A stretch of DNA of 64,000 bases from a bacterium (GTDB lineage: Bacteria; Planctomycetota; Planctomycetia; Planctomycetales; Planctomycetaceae). Numbering within the stretch: position 1 is the stretch's first letter; every line of letters begins with the position of its first letter. A model generated the notes under the pieces. That model was not told where the DNA came from and ran no database searches. It worked only from the letters and a program-made list of their open reading frames with translations. Location of the stretch: the NCBI GenBank assembly GCA_016125225.1, contig WGME01000014.1, positions 186,001 through 250,000 on the forward strand, written 5' to 3'. A program made the translations under genes and the position numbers. Shown in pieces: positions 9,495 to 18,219 of the stretch.

Positions 9495-10889
9495 TCAAGA
9501 GATCAGTTCTGGCAGCGGCTGGGCGTTGTCTTCCACAAGGTACTGCGGGCGGCCGTTCAAGTCAGAAATCGTGGTCTGATTGACATCAAGGCCGAGGTGC
9601 TGGAACAACGTGGCATAGACTTCGCCGAACGTGACGGGGCGGCTGATGGCTTCGCCTGCGGTCCGGTCGGTCGCACCGATGATCTGGCCGTGCTGCATCG
9701 CACCGCCGGCCATCAAGGCACAGTTCACTCGCGGCCAGTGATCACGTCCCACGATGGAACTGATCTTCGGTGTGCGACCAAATTCGCCCCACACGACGAC
9801 GGCACAGTCGTCGGCCAGTCCGCGGAGATGGAGATCCTCAACCAAGGCACTTACGCATTGGTCAAAAATCGGAAAGTCTTCAGCTTCACGCACGAAAATG
9901 GAGTTGTTCTTGCGACCCTCGGCGTTTGTACCGCCGTGCCAGTCCCACTTGCTGTAATTCAATGTGACGACGCGGACGCCCGCTTCAATCAAGCGGCGAG
10001 CCAATAGCAGACTTTGGGGCACACGCGGGGCACCATTGCCATCGATCTTGATCTTTGGATTGCCGGTTCCGTACCGTGCCACCGTGCGCGGGTCTTCCTT
10101 CGAAAGATCCAACGCCTCGGCCAGCTTCGATGAGGTGAGCAGGCCCATCGCCTGTTCGGTGAAGGCATCGAGGCCGGTCATCATCGAGGTTTGATCGATA
10201 TCTCGCCGAATGACGTCCAGGCTGTTGAGCAGCGATTTCCGATCGGCCAACCGTTCGAGAGTCACGCCGTTCAGCACCATGTCGTCGCGGGTATCACCCA
10301 GCGGACGAAATGGCGAATGGGCGGCCCCCAGAAAACCCGGCCCCGGTTCGTTATAGGGGCCATGGGTGCAGGGATAACAGAGGCTGACATAGGGCGGCGA
10401 TTCCGGACGTGATGGCCCCATGACTTTCGAGACCATCGTCCCGAACTGAGGCCAGCCTCCTGACGGTTTGGTTTTCTTGGGATCGTGGCCGTTGAAGACC
10501 TGAACCGCATCGTGATCGTGTTGATTGCCCACCAGCGAGCGGATCACCGTCAGCTTGTCAGCCATCGAGGCAAGGCGTGGAAAGGCTTCACAGATTTCGA
10601 AGCCGGGAACGTTGGTCGCAATGGGCCGCCATGGTCCGGCGATTTCTTTCGGGGCATCCGGCTTGAGATCGAACATGTCCTGATGGGGCGGCCCGCCCAC
10701 CAGATAAATCATGATGACCGACTTGGGCGATTTCTGCCCCGAGACCGATTCCGCCCGAAGAATGTCTGGCAAGCCCCAGCCGCTGGCGGTTCCCATCGCG
10801 GCCAGGGTCCCGATTCTCAGAATATCGCGGCGCGAGACTCCATCGCAGAATTCACCCGCTGCGGCAGGACGCCCTGAAATCGTCAGCAT
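9495..10889 (-). CDS. DUF1501 secreted protein, unpaired
   Basis: 464 residues on the minus strand. The export signal includes SRRDILRIGTLAAMGTASG, a Tat-type double-arginine motif. DUF1501 landmarks are present: SVIMIYLVGGPPHQDMFDLK, MADKLTVIRSLVGNQHDHD, CAVVVWGEFGRTPKIS and VTFGEVYATLFQHLGLDV. It is convergent with the DUF1501 gene at 8058 (30-bp gap), but the two are clearly different subfamilies. No PSD1 partner lies beside it, unlike the pairs at 5109/8058 and 32599/35415. Probably a stand-alone periplasmic member of the family; activity unknown. Confidence 0.92.
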   Translation of the reverse strand: MLTISGRPAAAGEFCDGVSRRDILRIGTLAAMGTASGWGLPDILRAESVSGQKSPKSVIMIYLVGGPPHQDMFDLKPDAPKEIAGPWRPIATNVPGFEICEAFPRLASMADKLTVIRSLVGNQHDHDAVQVFNGHDPKKTKPSGGWPQFGTMVSKVMGPSRPESPPYVSLCYPCTHGPYNEPGPGFLGAAHSPFRPLGDTRDDMVLNGVTLERLADRKSLLNSLDVIRRDIDQTSMMTGLDAFTEQAMGLLTSSKLAEALDLSKEDPRTVARYGTGNPKIKIDGNGAPRVPQSLLLARRLIEAGVRVVTLNYSKWDWHGGTNAEGRKNNSIFVREAEDFPIFDQCVSALVEDLHLRGLADDCAVVVWGEFGRTPKISSIVGRDHWPRVNCALMAGGAMQHGQIIGATDRTAGEAISRPVTFGEVYATLFQHLGLDVNQTTISDLNGRPQYLVEDNAQPLPELIS

Positions 10890-11041
10890 GATGTCGGCCC
10901 GATAAAAGCAACGATCGATGAACAGCCTGCCATCGTTGCGAACGCTACGCTGTTATATCAGCACATCCGCATGCGTGCCATGCTGATTTCCCCGCAAATG
11001 CATCGACTTCAACGGAAAAATGGGACCGTCGTGCGGATCTT

Positions 11042-11075
11042 GGCAAGTGAGAGGAGTAACCACCCCTCGCTTGCC
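11042..11075 (-). terminator. Hairpin after the flavoprotein gene
   Basis: An imperfect 13-bp inverted repeat (GGCAAGTGAGAGG and CCCCTCGCTTGCC) lies immediately beyond the stop of the minus-strand flavoprotein gene. No clear T-run follows, so it may be a weak or Rho-assisted terminator. Confidence 0.5.
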
Positions 11076-11079
11076 CGGC

Positions 11080-12738
11080 TCAATGCTCGATCGGCAACTC
11101 CATGAGTTCATAGGTCTTGAAGCCGCCGCTCAGATTCCTGACGTGATAGCCCCGTTGCTTGAGGAGACGCTGGGCCAGATAACCGCGTTGACCGACCTGA
11201 CAATAGGTGACCAGCGGTTGATCGACCGGCAATTCGTTTAAGCGATCACGGAGTTCATCGACCGGCAGGTTGATGGCCCCTGGCAGGTGACCGGCGGCAT
11301 ATTCCGTTGCGGTGCGGACATCGAGGAGGCGTGTATTCGAAGGCAACCCGGCCAACTCTTCTGCGGTGATCTGCTCATGGGCTCCACGTAACATCTCTGA
11401 GGCCACGAATCCCAGCATATTAATGGGGTCTTTGGCCGAACCGTATTGCGGCGAATAGGCCAGCTCCGCCTGTTCCAGATCGTAGACAGTCATCCGTCCC
11501 TGAATTGCCATCGCGAGGACGTCAATCCGTTTGTCGACCCCCGCACCGCCAATGCCCTGAGCTCCCAGAATGCGACCGTTGTCTGGGGCGAACAGGAGCT
11601 TCAAAGTCATCGGCTCGGCACCGGGATAGTAACTGGCATGCTGAGCCGGATGGATGTACGTCTTGCGGTAGGCGATTCCGTGACGCTGTAGCAGTTTTTC
11701 CGACCAGCCGGTACAGGCCGCCGTCTTGTCGAAGATACGGAGCACCGCAGTTCCTTGTGTGCCGCGGTAATGCACATCGCGTCCGAAAATGTGATCGGCC
11801 GCCATTCTTCCTTGCCGGTTCGCCGGGCCTGCTAAAGGAATCTGTGTCGGGCCACCGAACAGGAAATCCTGCGTTTCGACCACATCCCCGACGGCATAAA
11901 TCTGCGGGTCGGAGGTCTGCATCTGAGCGTTGACCTGAATGCCCCCACGGGCACCGATGGCGAGCCCCGCCTGCACAGCCAATTGATGCTCGGGCTTCAC
12001 ACCAATTCCCAGAATGGCCAGATCCGCCGCGAGTACACTGCCCGATCTCAGTTGGACCTGTAACCGCTCGTTCTCACGGGAAAAGCCGGTCACGGAATCT
12101 TGCAGTCGGACTGTAATGCCATGCCGTTCCAGTTCCTGGCGAATTTGTTGAGCCATTTCCCGATCAAACGGGGGCAGCAACTGCTCATTCAGATCGAGAA
12201 TGGTGCACCGGGCACCACGGCGGCTGAGATTCTCGACGAGTTCCAGACCGATAAAACCCCCGCCGACCACCACGACATCTCGGCAGCACTCATCGGTCGC
12301 TGCTCGAATGCGATCCATGTCATCGAGGTGTCGCAGAGTATGGACACCGGGCAGATCCAGTCCGGGCAGCGGCGGTCGCAAGGGAGCCGCACCAGTCGCG
12401 AGAATCAGTCGATCATACGATTCCACATAAGACTTGCCGGATACAATCTCACGAATCCGGACCGTCCGTGTGACCCGGTCGATGGATTCGACTTCAGAAT
12501 GCGTCCGGACATTGATGCGGTAGCGTTGCTGCAAACGTTCGGGCGTCACCACGAGCAGCTTCTGGCGGTCGACGATTTCGCCCCCAATGTAGTACGGCAT
12601 ACCACAGTTGGCGAAGGAAATGTCTGGTCCGCGTTCGACCAGCAGAATCTCAGCCGTTTCGGACAAGCGTCTCGCGCGTGCTGCAGCCGATGCTCCACCC
12701 GCCACGCCGCCGACAATAATGACTTTCATGGAGTCCAA
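11080..12738 (-). CDS. CoA-disulfide-reductase-like FAD oxidoreductase with rhodanese domain
   Basis: 552 residues. The N-terminus has the FAD-binding dinucleotide fold (IVGGVAGGASAAARARRL) followed by the single active cysteine in SFANCGMPYYIGG (Cys about 44), typical of CoA-disulfide reductases and the NADH oxidase/peroxidase group. A second nucleotide-binding loop (VVVGGGFIGLELVENL) and the ATP/NAD-family motif IYAVGDVVET follow, then a dimerisation domain. From about residue 455 there is a rhodanese domain with catalytic-loop cysteine in VTYCQVGQRG. This fusion is known from CoADR-RHD enzymes acting on CoA persulfides and polysulfide. Likely a cytosolic sulfur or disulfide reductase. The start is ATG at 12738 with SD GAGGAG close upstream. 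Palindromes at 12794 and 12865 suggest regulation. Confidence 0.88.
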   Translation of the reverse strand: MDSMKVIIVGGVAGGASAAARARRLSETAEILLVERGPDISFANCGMPYYIGGEIVDRQKLLVVTPERLQQRYRINVRTHSEVESIDRVTRTVRIREIVSGKSYVESYDRLILATGAAPLRPPLPGLDLPGVHTLRHLDDMDRIRAATDECCRDVVVVGGGFIGLELVENLSRRGARCTILDLNEQLLPPFDREMAQQIRQELERHGITVRLQDSVTGFSRENERLQVQLRSGSVLAADLAILGIGVKPEHQLAVQAGLAIGARGGIQVNAQMQTSDPQIYAVGDVVETQDFLFGGPTQIPLAGPANRQGRMAADHIFGRDVHYRGTQGTAVLRIFDKTAACTGWSEKLLQRHGIAYRKTYIHPAQHASYYPGAEPMTLKLLFAPDNGRILGAQGIGGAGVDKRIDVLAMAIQGRMTVYDLEQAELAYSPQYGSAKDPINMLGFVASEMLRGAHEQITAEELAGLPSNTRLLDVRTATEYAAGHLPGAINLPVDELRDRLNELPVDQPLVTYCQVGQRGYLAQRLLKQRGYHVRNLSGGFKTYELMELPIEH

Positions 12739-12793
12739 CTCCTCTCAATATCCTTGTGACGAACACCTCGGCTGGGCAATATATCGAAGAATC

Positions 12794-12813
12794 CCGACAG
12801 ATCACACTGTCGG
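12794..12813. promoter_or_regulatory. Inverted repeat in flavoprotein leader
   Basis: CCGACAG-ATCACA-CTGTCGG: a perfect 7-bp inverted repeat with a 6-nt spacer, 56-75 bp upstream of the flavoprotein start. It could be an operator or a leader hairpin. Confidence 0.45.
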
Positions 12814-12864
12814 CGGGTGAAAGACTGCGAGTCGCCAATCCAATCGCATCCCCAGTCAGTCGAT

Positions 12865-12884
12865 GTGATATCAGGCGATATCAC
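12865..12884. promoter_or_regulatory. 20-bp palindrome, candidate operator
   Basis: GTGATATC-AGGC-GATATCAC: perfect 8-bp arms around a 4-nt spacer, about 130 bp upstream of the flavoprotein gene. The symmetry fits a homodimeric regulator. Spacing does not match CRP (TGTGA-N6-TCACA), and the outer bases do not match an FNR box. Regulator unknown. Confidence 0.5.
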
Positions 12885-13172
12885 GGACATCAGAAAAATT
12901 CCGTTGCCAACAAGTTATTGCAAGTCAACAATCACACCCATACAGTGTCGGTACAACATTCCATGCTTAACATCCTGCGGTCGTGCAACGCTTGCCAAGT
13001 TTATTGAAAAGAGATGTGCTCGTGCACATCGCCCGAAATTGCGGGAGCCTTTCTCAAAGGCACATCGTTCATTCATTGTTTCTAAATTATTGAACGCTAT
13101 CTTTCGCGACGCCATGCGCCTGGCTGACCGGAGTGGGGCCTAAAACCCTTAAGTTTTCCTGGAGAGCCGTGC

Positions 13173-14108
13173 ATGAAATCGCAGCGTAGAGACCGTGGTT
13201 TCACACTCATTGAATTGCTGGTGGTGATCGCGATCATTGCGATTTTGATCGCCCTGCTGTTGCCAGCCGTGCAGCAAGCCCGGGAATCGGCCCGTCGCAC
13301 CCAGTGCCGCAACAACATGAAGAACCTCGGCCTGGCGATGCATAACTATCATGACACGACGGGTGTCTTTCCGTTTGGGTTCGACGAACGGGAAACGCTC
13401 TGGTCGGCGATGATTCTGCCGCAGATCGAGCAGACTCCGCTGTACAATACGTTGGTGTGGGCAGAGAGTGGCTCGGGCAACTGGAACGTTGACACCTCGA
13501 ATGAATTCGCGTGTGCCACGCCGGTCAACGTGTTTATCTGCCCCAGCATGGCCATTGGACCGCGTGACAACGAATCGATCGAAGGTCGCGTCCCTGCCAG
13601 TTACCGTGTGTGTGCTGGTTCCAATGTCTACTCCGATGACGCATCGACCATACCTGCCGGTTCCCCGGCCGGGGCTGTCTCACTGGAAGAAAAGACTTGC
13701 AATGGAATGTTTTACGGCTGCAGCCGAACCAATTTTCGTGATGTGGTCGATGGCACCAGCAACACCATTATGTTGGGAGAAAGCTTCACGGATACGTTCA
13801 CGAAAGACGGGCAGCAGATGGATTACTGGTACTTTGGCTGTCCACAATCAGGCGGCTGGGTACTGGGAGGGACCGGCGGCACGGAATATTCCGAAGGCCT
13901 GGGATCAGCCGGTCCGCACATCAATTCGCGTCTTGACCCCACAGTGCATGGCGTGCTGATGGAAATCTCGTTCGGGAGTTGGCATACCGGCGGGGCGCAC
14001 TTCTCCATGGCCGATGGCGCGGTCCGTTTCATCTCGGAAAATATCGACTCAACGGTCTATCACGGCTTGGGAAGCATCAAAGGCCAGGAGGTCACCGGTG
14101 AATTCTGA
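13173..14108 (+). CDS. DUF1559 prepilin-like secreted protein
   Basis: 311 residues. A short leader KSQRRDRG is followed by the prepilin motif [20 protein letters not shown] (from about residue 10) and the family block [20 protein letters not shown]. The middle carries FRDVVDGTSNTIMLGE, the usual DUF1559 core. The C-terminus has [20 protein letters not shown] and ends VTGEF. The SD GGAGAG precedes the ATG. The stop overlaps the start of a small lipoprotein gene (GTG at 14098), so the two are translationally coupled. It belongs to the same family as the genes at 53 and 22391 but is clearly diverged outside the N-terminus. Confidence 0.93.
   Translation: MKSQRRDRGFTLIELLVVIAIIAILIALLLPAVQQARESARRTQCRNNMKNLGLAMHNYHDTTGVFPFGFDERETLWSAMILPQIEQTPLYNTLVWAESGSGNWNVDTSNEFACATPVNVFICPSMAIGPRDNESIEGRVPASYRVCAGSNVYSDDASTIPAGSPAGAVSLEEKTCNGMFYGCSRTNFRDVVDGTSNTIMLGESFTDTFTKDGQQMDYWYFGCPQSGGWVLGGTGGTEYSEGLGSAGPHINSRLDPTVHGVLMEISFGSWHTGGAHFSMADGAVRFISENIDSTVYHGLGSIKGQEVTGEF
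14086..14091 (+). promoter_or_regulatory. Shine-Dalgarno fixing the lipoprotein start
   Basis: A perfect AGGAGG lies inside the end of the DUF1559 gene, six bases before GTG 14098. It decides the start of the downstream lipoprotein, because the in-frame ATG at 14014 has no such site and would add 28 residues of DUF1559-overlapping sequence ahead of the signal peptide. Confidence 0.85.
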
Positions 14109-14577
14109 TTCCCGAGCCGCCTGGTCGCGCTGTTGGTTCGCAGGCTTGGCTATCGTCGTCATGGCCAATGGTTGCAGTACCAAACCGCAATCGAATTACA
14201 GCCATGTGAAATTGATTCCCGCATTTGGGCATATCACGCTTGATTCGCAGCCGCTCTCCCATGCGGTGATCACGTTCGATAGCCCCGATGGTTCGTTTGC
14301 TTTCGGCAAGACCGATGCCGAGGGCAACTATCGCCTGCAGTTCGATTCCGAAGCTCACGGGGTGCTCGCCGGGCCGAAAACGGTGCGAATCAGCACGACT
14401 CGCAAAATCCTGGGGCTTAATGCCGAGGAAGGCGCCGAAACGGGTGATGCGAATATCGAGGATGTGGATGCCAACGCAGCGGAAGAGCGCGTGCCAGAGA
14501 AGTACAACGCGAAGTCGGAGTTGATGATTGAAGTCACGCCCGACAGAACCCGCTATGACTTTGAGCTCGCCTCCTGA
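14098..14577 (+). CDS. Small lipoprotein, carboxypeptidase-regulatory-like
   Basis: 159 residues from a GTG start. A basic N-terminus and hydrophobic segment (CWFAGLAIVVMANGC) end in a lipobox cysteine. The mature part reads as one beta-sandwich: GHITLDSQPLSHAVITFDSPDG, then a DAEGNYRLQF strand, as in carboxypeptidase-regulatory-like/transthyretin-like domains. Such small lipoproteins typically sit directly behind DUF1559 genes in planctomycetes; the same arrangement recurs at 23526. The 11-bp overlap with the upstream gene indicates coupled expression and perhaps a physical partnership. No enzymatic motif seen. Confidence 0.85.
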   Translation: MNSDSRAAWSRCWFAGLAIVVMANGCSTKPQSNYSHVKLIPAFGHITLDSQPLSHAVITFDSPDGSFAFGKTDAEGNYRLQFDSEAHGVLAGPKTVRISTTRKILGLNAEEGAETGDANIEDVDANAAEERVPEKYNAKSELMIEVTPDRTRYDFELAS

Positions 14578-14620
14578 ATCATCGCCACGTGCCGTCGGTT
14601 GTCATCCACACAAAAACACA

Positions 14621-14647
14621 GGACCGTCCGGAAACTCCAGACGGTCC
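14621..14647 (-). terminator. Terminator for the minus-strand DUF6263-like gene
   Basis: A perfect 8-bp inverted repeat (GGACCGTC at 14621 and GACGGTCC at 14640) with an 11-nt loop. Read on the minus strand it is followed by TGTGTTTTTGTG. It sits between two convergent genes and may serve both. Confidence 0.72.
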
Positions 14648-14675
14648 AAGGATGGTCTTTGAATCTCTCTTCCGT

Positions 14676-15596
14676 CTATTGCTGCAGTACCAGTTGGCTG
14701 GACAGATTCAGGAACAGCTTGCCATCGACGGCGTTGCCATTGATGGAGAACTTGAGCGGACCAGTGATCTGCATCTTCGATTTTTCGCTGACGATCATGC
14801 CTCGTTCCGCATCGAACAGAACTTCACCTTCCGAGGACTCCACCTGCAGCGTGCTTTCGGTGATCTTCAACGGGGACGGAGAATTCGGATCCATGGCGTA
14901 TTTGACCGAGAGAGGTTTAGCGGCAATCTTGTGCAGATGACGGCCTTTGACTTCTTCCAGCGAGGTCAGCTGGTACTTCATTTGAAACGTTAATGTCTGC
15001 CCGCCACCTAAGGGGGCCTCCACGGTATTTTCCCACTCATCACCCACCGAGACCGGCGTTTTAGGAAGAAACGTTTCAAGCTGAGCGACGCTTTTCTTAA
15101 TAGTATCGGGCTGAAACAGGTCAGCAAAATTGGGGTTCAGGTTCGCGGTCGCTTCGGGCGGAATGCTCACCGTGCGAATTTTTCCCTGGGCATCGAACAC
15201 CATGGTCACTGGAGTGCGGTAAGTCACCCGTAACAGTTCGGCGAAGGGTTCCATGTTCGCGGAAGACGGCTTTTCATCGGGGTTGGCCGAGTCGAACTGG
15301 AACATCATGCCAACGATGTTGATCTCGGACTGCAGAACTTCGTGCTTTTGAGTCACCTGGATCGAGCCATCAGCTGCCACCGGACTCGACGTGTAATTGA
15401 GAAGCGAAAAGGTACTCGAAGAGGTTTCGATATTGCCCTCACCAATCGTGAGAGTTTGTTCGGTCTTCTGAGTTCTTTCGTACTTGTGCGTGGAGTCGGG
15501 GTGGCGTTTCATCACCAGGGTGTCTGCCGCCGTGGCGGGCATCAACCAACCGCACGCGAGACTCAAGGCTGCCAGGTACGCGAATTGTCTCATCAT
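14676..15596 (-). CDS. Secreted DUF6263-like protein
   Basis: 306 residues. The signal peptide MMRQFAYLAALSLACGWLMP ends near ATAA-DT. The mature chain is beta-strand-rich with few cysteines. It contains RVTYRTPVTMVFDAQGKIRTV, LPKTPVSVGDEWENTV and FDAERGMIVSEKSKMQITG, which resemble the DUF6263 family of exported proteins of unknown function. The family name is from memory of the pattern and was not checked. Monocistronic as far as can be seen: a terminator lies downstream and a divergent gap upstream. Probably periplasmic. Confidence 0.75.
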   Translation of the reverse strand: MMRQFAYLAALSLACGWLMPATAADTLVMKRHPDSTHKYERTQKTEQTLTIGEGNIETSSSTFSLLNYTSSPVAADGSIQVTQKHEVLQSEINIVGMMFQFDSANPDEKPSSANMEPFAELLRVTYRTPVTMVFDAQGKIRTVSIPPEATANLNPNFADLFQPDTIKKSVAQLETFLPKTPVSVGDEWENTVEAPLGGGQTLTFQMKYQLTSLEEVKGRHLHKIAAKPLSVKYAMDPNSPSPLKITESTLQVESSEGEVLFDAERGMIVSEKSKMQITGPLKFSINGNAVDGKLFLNLSSQLVLQQ

Positions 15597-15708
15597 TCAC
15601 CTCAAGTTCATGATCAGGAAGGGATACAAAATCGAATTAGATTCCCAGAGTCGTTGCTGAACACATTTGTGGATGTGATTCTTGATTCCCGAACACTCTG
15701 TACCGCCG

Positions 15709-16044
15709 TTAGCTCATGGGACCGTGATTTGTCGTATCGATATCGCCGACTGCGGGAGACATCGATGAGGGGGAGCGTGTTGCCGGTAGTTCCTGTTGTT
15801 GCGGAGCGCCGCAAGCAGGACAGGGAGCATGGTCGGCAGCACGGGCCGCTCCGCAAAAAGCACATTGAGAGGCATTGCGCTGGGCTAACCGGTCCGCGGC
15901 TTGCTGATTGAGCTGCTGCGAAATGCCCTTAGTGACGGTGAAAAAGATCGACCCGAACAAGACGCTCTGCATGATCATTCCGCCGATGATCATGACGAAC
16001 ACGATCACGAAGACAATGCCAAAGATCATGCTGAATCCAAACAT
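15709..16044 (-). CDS. Small membrane protein with zinc ribbon
   Basis: About 111 residues from ATG 16044; a longer in-frame start at 16131 adds 29 polar residues in front of the membrane segment and looks less likely. One or two N-terminal hydrophobic segments (IFGIVFVIVFVMIIGGMIMQ) are followed by an amphipathic stretch. A CxxC...CxxC zinc ribbon comes next (CAFCGAARAADHAPCPACG), then a disordered tail. This is a common bacterial layout for membrane proteins with a cytoplasmic zinc ribbon. Function unknown. Confidence 0.7.
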   Translation of the reverse strand: MFGFSMIFGIVFVIVFVMIIGGMIMQSVLFGSIFFTVTKGISQQLNQQAADRLAQRNASQCAFCGAARAADHAPCPACGAPQQQELPATRSPSSMSPAVGDIDTTNHGPMS

Positions 16045-16266
16045 GTGTGCGTCAGCCCAGCGAGTAGTGAAGGGGCGTGAATTGTGACGCGCCGGGCACG
16101 GAGATTCCAGTGCGATCCGGCGCAGGCACAAGATCTGATCATCCTATCGGTCTGGTTCCGTTCTGCACCTCTCAAGCGTTATGATTCCAGAGTGGTAACG
16201 TAGCTGGGGGTGCTACGGATCAGAAATTTACCCTGACGGATCGCTCGAACGAAGGAATTTGAACTG

Positions 16267-16782
16267 ATGGCTGCCACCGGGATTCTGATATTCGCAGGCG
16301 ACGATTATGAAGATCTGGAACTGTGGTATCCCAAGCTGCGCCTGATCGAAGCCGGATACTCGGTGGTCGTTGCCGGTCCCTCGGCTCAAGCGAAGTACCT
16401 GGGAAAACATGGCTACCCGTGTGTGACCGATGCGGCCATCTCTGACATGAAGGCCAGTGATTTTCAGGGTGTGCTCTGCCCGGGCGGCTGGATGCCCGAC
16501 AAACTCCGCCGAGATCCACAAGTGCTGGCATTGCTCAAAGAGTTCGACGCATCACGGAAACTGATTGCGGCGATCTGTCATGGCGGATGGATGCCGATTT
16601 CGGCTGGCATCTATCGCGGCGTGAAGGTGACAGGTTCCCCGGGCATCAAAGATGATCTGGTCAATGCGGGGGCGACATTCGTGGACCAATCGGTCGTGGT
16701 CGACGGGCACCACGTCACCAGCCGCAAGCCCGATGACCTTCCCGATTTTTGCCGGGCGATGCTCGAAGTGCTCAAGCGTTGA
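16267..16782 (+). CDS. DJ-1/PfpI family protein
   Basis: 171 residues, the usual length for the family. The N-terminal strand GILIFAGDDYEDLELWYP carries the conserved acidic residue. The nucleophile elbow is AAICHGGWMPISAG with Cys about 104 followed by His, as in PfpI/YhbO-type proteins. GSPGIKDDLVNAGATFVD and VTSRKPDDLPDFCRAML complete the fold. Members include intracellular proteases, deglycase-like enzymes and stress proteins, so the exact activity cannot be assigned. The SD AAGGAA lies 9 bases upstream of the ATG. Convergent with the membrane protein at 16804 (21-bp gap). Confidence 0.92.
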   Translation: MAATGILIFAGDDYEDLELWYPKLRLIEAGYSVVVAGPSAQAKYLGKHGYPCVTDAAISDMKASDFQGVLCPGGWMPDKLRRDPQVLALLKEFDASRKLIAAICHGGWMPISAGIYRGVKVTGSPGIKDDLVNAGATFVDQSVVVDGHHVTSRKPDDLPDFCRAMLEVLKR

Positions 16783-16803
16783 GAACGAAACCCGGCCGAT
16801 CGG

Positions 16804-18219
16804 CTAACGGTCGCGCGACGCTTCCCGCTGTTGCCGTTTGAGCTCGCGCCGTTGGCGTTTGCTCAAACCTTTGAAAGCATCGTCACCACGGTGACCGGCG
16901 TCGATACCGCCGTAGTCTCCGTCGCTGTCATCATCGTCACTCTCGTTCCAGGATTGAGAACTGGAGGTGTTCGAGTTTGAGGCATTATCCGGCCGAGTGA
17001 GGGCTTCGAGTTGGGCCAGCTCATCGTCTTCGGTCCAATTCGTCGACTCGGTTCCCGAAGTGGATTCGTCTTCGGAACCAGATTCCCAACTCTCGTCACT
17101 GGTCTCTTCCGAGGCTTCTTCCTCGTACTCAACTTCTCCCGGGTCGGCCTTGGGACGCGTTCGTTTGGTCGTTTTGCGGGGTTTGGCTGGCGCTTTGCGG
17201 CGGCGCTTCGGAGCTGCCGTTTCGCCTTCGCTCTCGGACTCCTCGGCAGCCTTTCGCCGCCGCCGTGATGGCTTCACGTCTTCTGACTTCTCGGCCACTT
17301 GCGGTTTCCACCAGCGCCGCATGAGGAACCCGAACATCGTCCGACTTTTGACGGACGTCGATTTTTCCGGGGGATCGGGGCAAACATAGGCAACAAAACA
17401 GGCCTGCCGCCACAATGCCGTAACAAGCAGGCCCGCAGCGAGCAAACGGCTCCCCAGAAGTCCCAGGGGATACCAGGCTTCACAGGAGAGTTCAGGAGCC
17501 CAGAGATAACCCGCTGCGACTACACACCAGGCGACCACAGCGAGTCGAAAGATAACTAGACTTGAGACACAGCGGCGGATGTCGCGGTCAATGAGCCAGG
17601 CCGTCAAAGCCCCCATGATCGCCATCGGAGCGATCCAGGCCAGTGTCTCACGTCGCCACGAGAGATAAGGGGAATTCGCGAGGTATTCGACCGCGACAAT
17701 TTCATGCAGCCGAGTCAATGACAAGAAACCGGCACCGGCGAACGTGATCGCGACCCATCCCCAGGTCCGGTAACGTCCCCAAAAATCGAGTTGACTGTGA
17801 GAGCGATACCAGCCAATGAGACCGGCGAATTCTGCTGCGAGTAACCACAGCATCACATCCACATATTGCATCAGGCGGGGATTCGGTCCCACGACAATCG
17901 TAGTCAGCAAGCGGGCAACCGATTCCGGTAAAATGACCGGACGAGTCAGCAGCCAGAACGTGACCGCTAAGGATGTCCAGAATGCGGTGACAAGCGCGAC
18001 GCACTTCCACATCGTCAAGGGGAGCCAGGGGGAGACCGATGGGGTCTCCAGCGGGCGATGACGCGTTCCGCTGACCAGCGAAGTTTCGGCTTCGGAGTCC
18101 ACACCGGTAGTGTCCCCCGAGACGGCCAAACGGCGCCGCCTCCGGTCATCTGCAACCCGAGATGCTGGCAAAGTCACCGACATGACGTCCGTGTCATGAG
18201 AAGCGACGGGGAAAACCAC
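16804..18219 (-). CDS. Membrane protein with long charged C-terminal tail
   Basis: 471 residues from GTG 18219, or 459 from ATG 18183; neither has a clear SD. After about 65 polar residues there are roughly six hydrophobic segments between residues 70 and 280, for example CVALVTAFWTSLAVTFWLLT and LMQYVDVMLWLLAAEFAGLI. The last 180 residues are low complexity: Lys/Arg-rich (KPSRRRRKAAEE, KRRRKAPAKPRKTTKRTRPK), then Glu/Ser/Asp-rich (EEEASEETSDESWESGSEDE), and a basic end. I do not recognise a family. The tail is probably disordered and cytoplasmic or nucleic-acid-facing; this is inference. Confidence 0.7.
   Translation of the reverse strand: MVFPVASHDTDVMSVTLPASRVADDRRRRRLAVSGDTTGVDSEAETSLVSGTRHRPLETPSVSPWLPLTMWKCVALVTAFWTSLAVTFWLLTRPVILPESVARLLTTIVVGPNPRLMQYVDVMLWLLAAEFAGLIGWYRSHSQLDFWGRYRTWGWVAITFAGAGFLSLTRLHEIVAVEYLANSPYLSWRRETLAWIAPMAIMGALTAWLIDRDIRRCVSSLVIFRLAVVAWCVVAAGYLWAPELSCEAWYPLGLLGSRLLAAGLLVTALWRQACFVAYVCPDPPEKSTSVKSRTMFGFLMRRWWKPQVAEKSEDVKPSRRRRKAAEESESEGETAAPKRRRKAPAKPRKTTKRTRPKADPGEVEYEEEASEETSDESWESGSEDESTSGTESTNWTEDDELAQLEALTRPDNASNSNTSSSQSWNESDDDDSDGDYGGIDAGHRGDDAFKGLSKRQRRELKRQQREASRDR

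Larger units (their letters stand above)
12739..13172. other. Divergent intergenic region with no gene
   Basis: About 430 bases between the minus-strand flavoprotein gene and the plus-strand DUF1559 gene. It is visibly richer in A/T than the flanking genes and holds no convincing coding sequence; short open frames on both strands overlap one another and lack family features. It carries two palindromes (separate entries) and must contain both divergent promoters, though I cannot place -35/-10 boxes with confidence. Confidence 0.6.

Noticed and set aside
12861-12886. CRP-type binding site
   Set aside because: The palindrome is clear but the half-site spacing does not fit TGTGA-N6-TCACA, so no regulator was assigned.
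12756-13143. Short open frames in the flavoprotein/DUF1559 gap
   Set aside because: They overlap on both strands, lack SD sites, and their composition looks non-coding.
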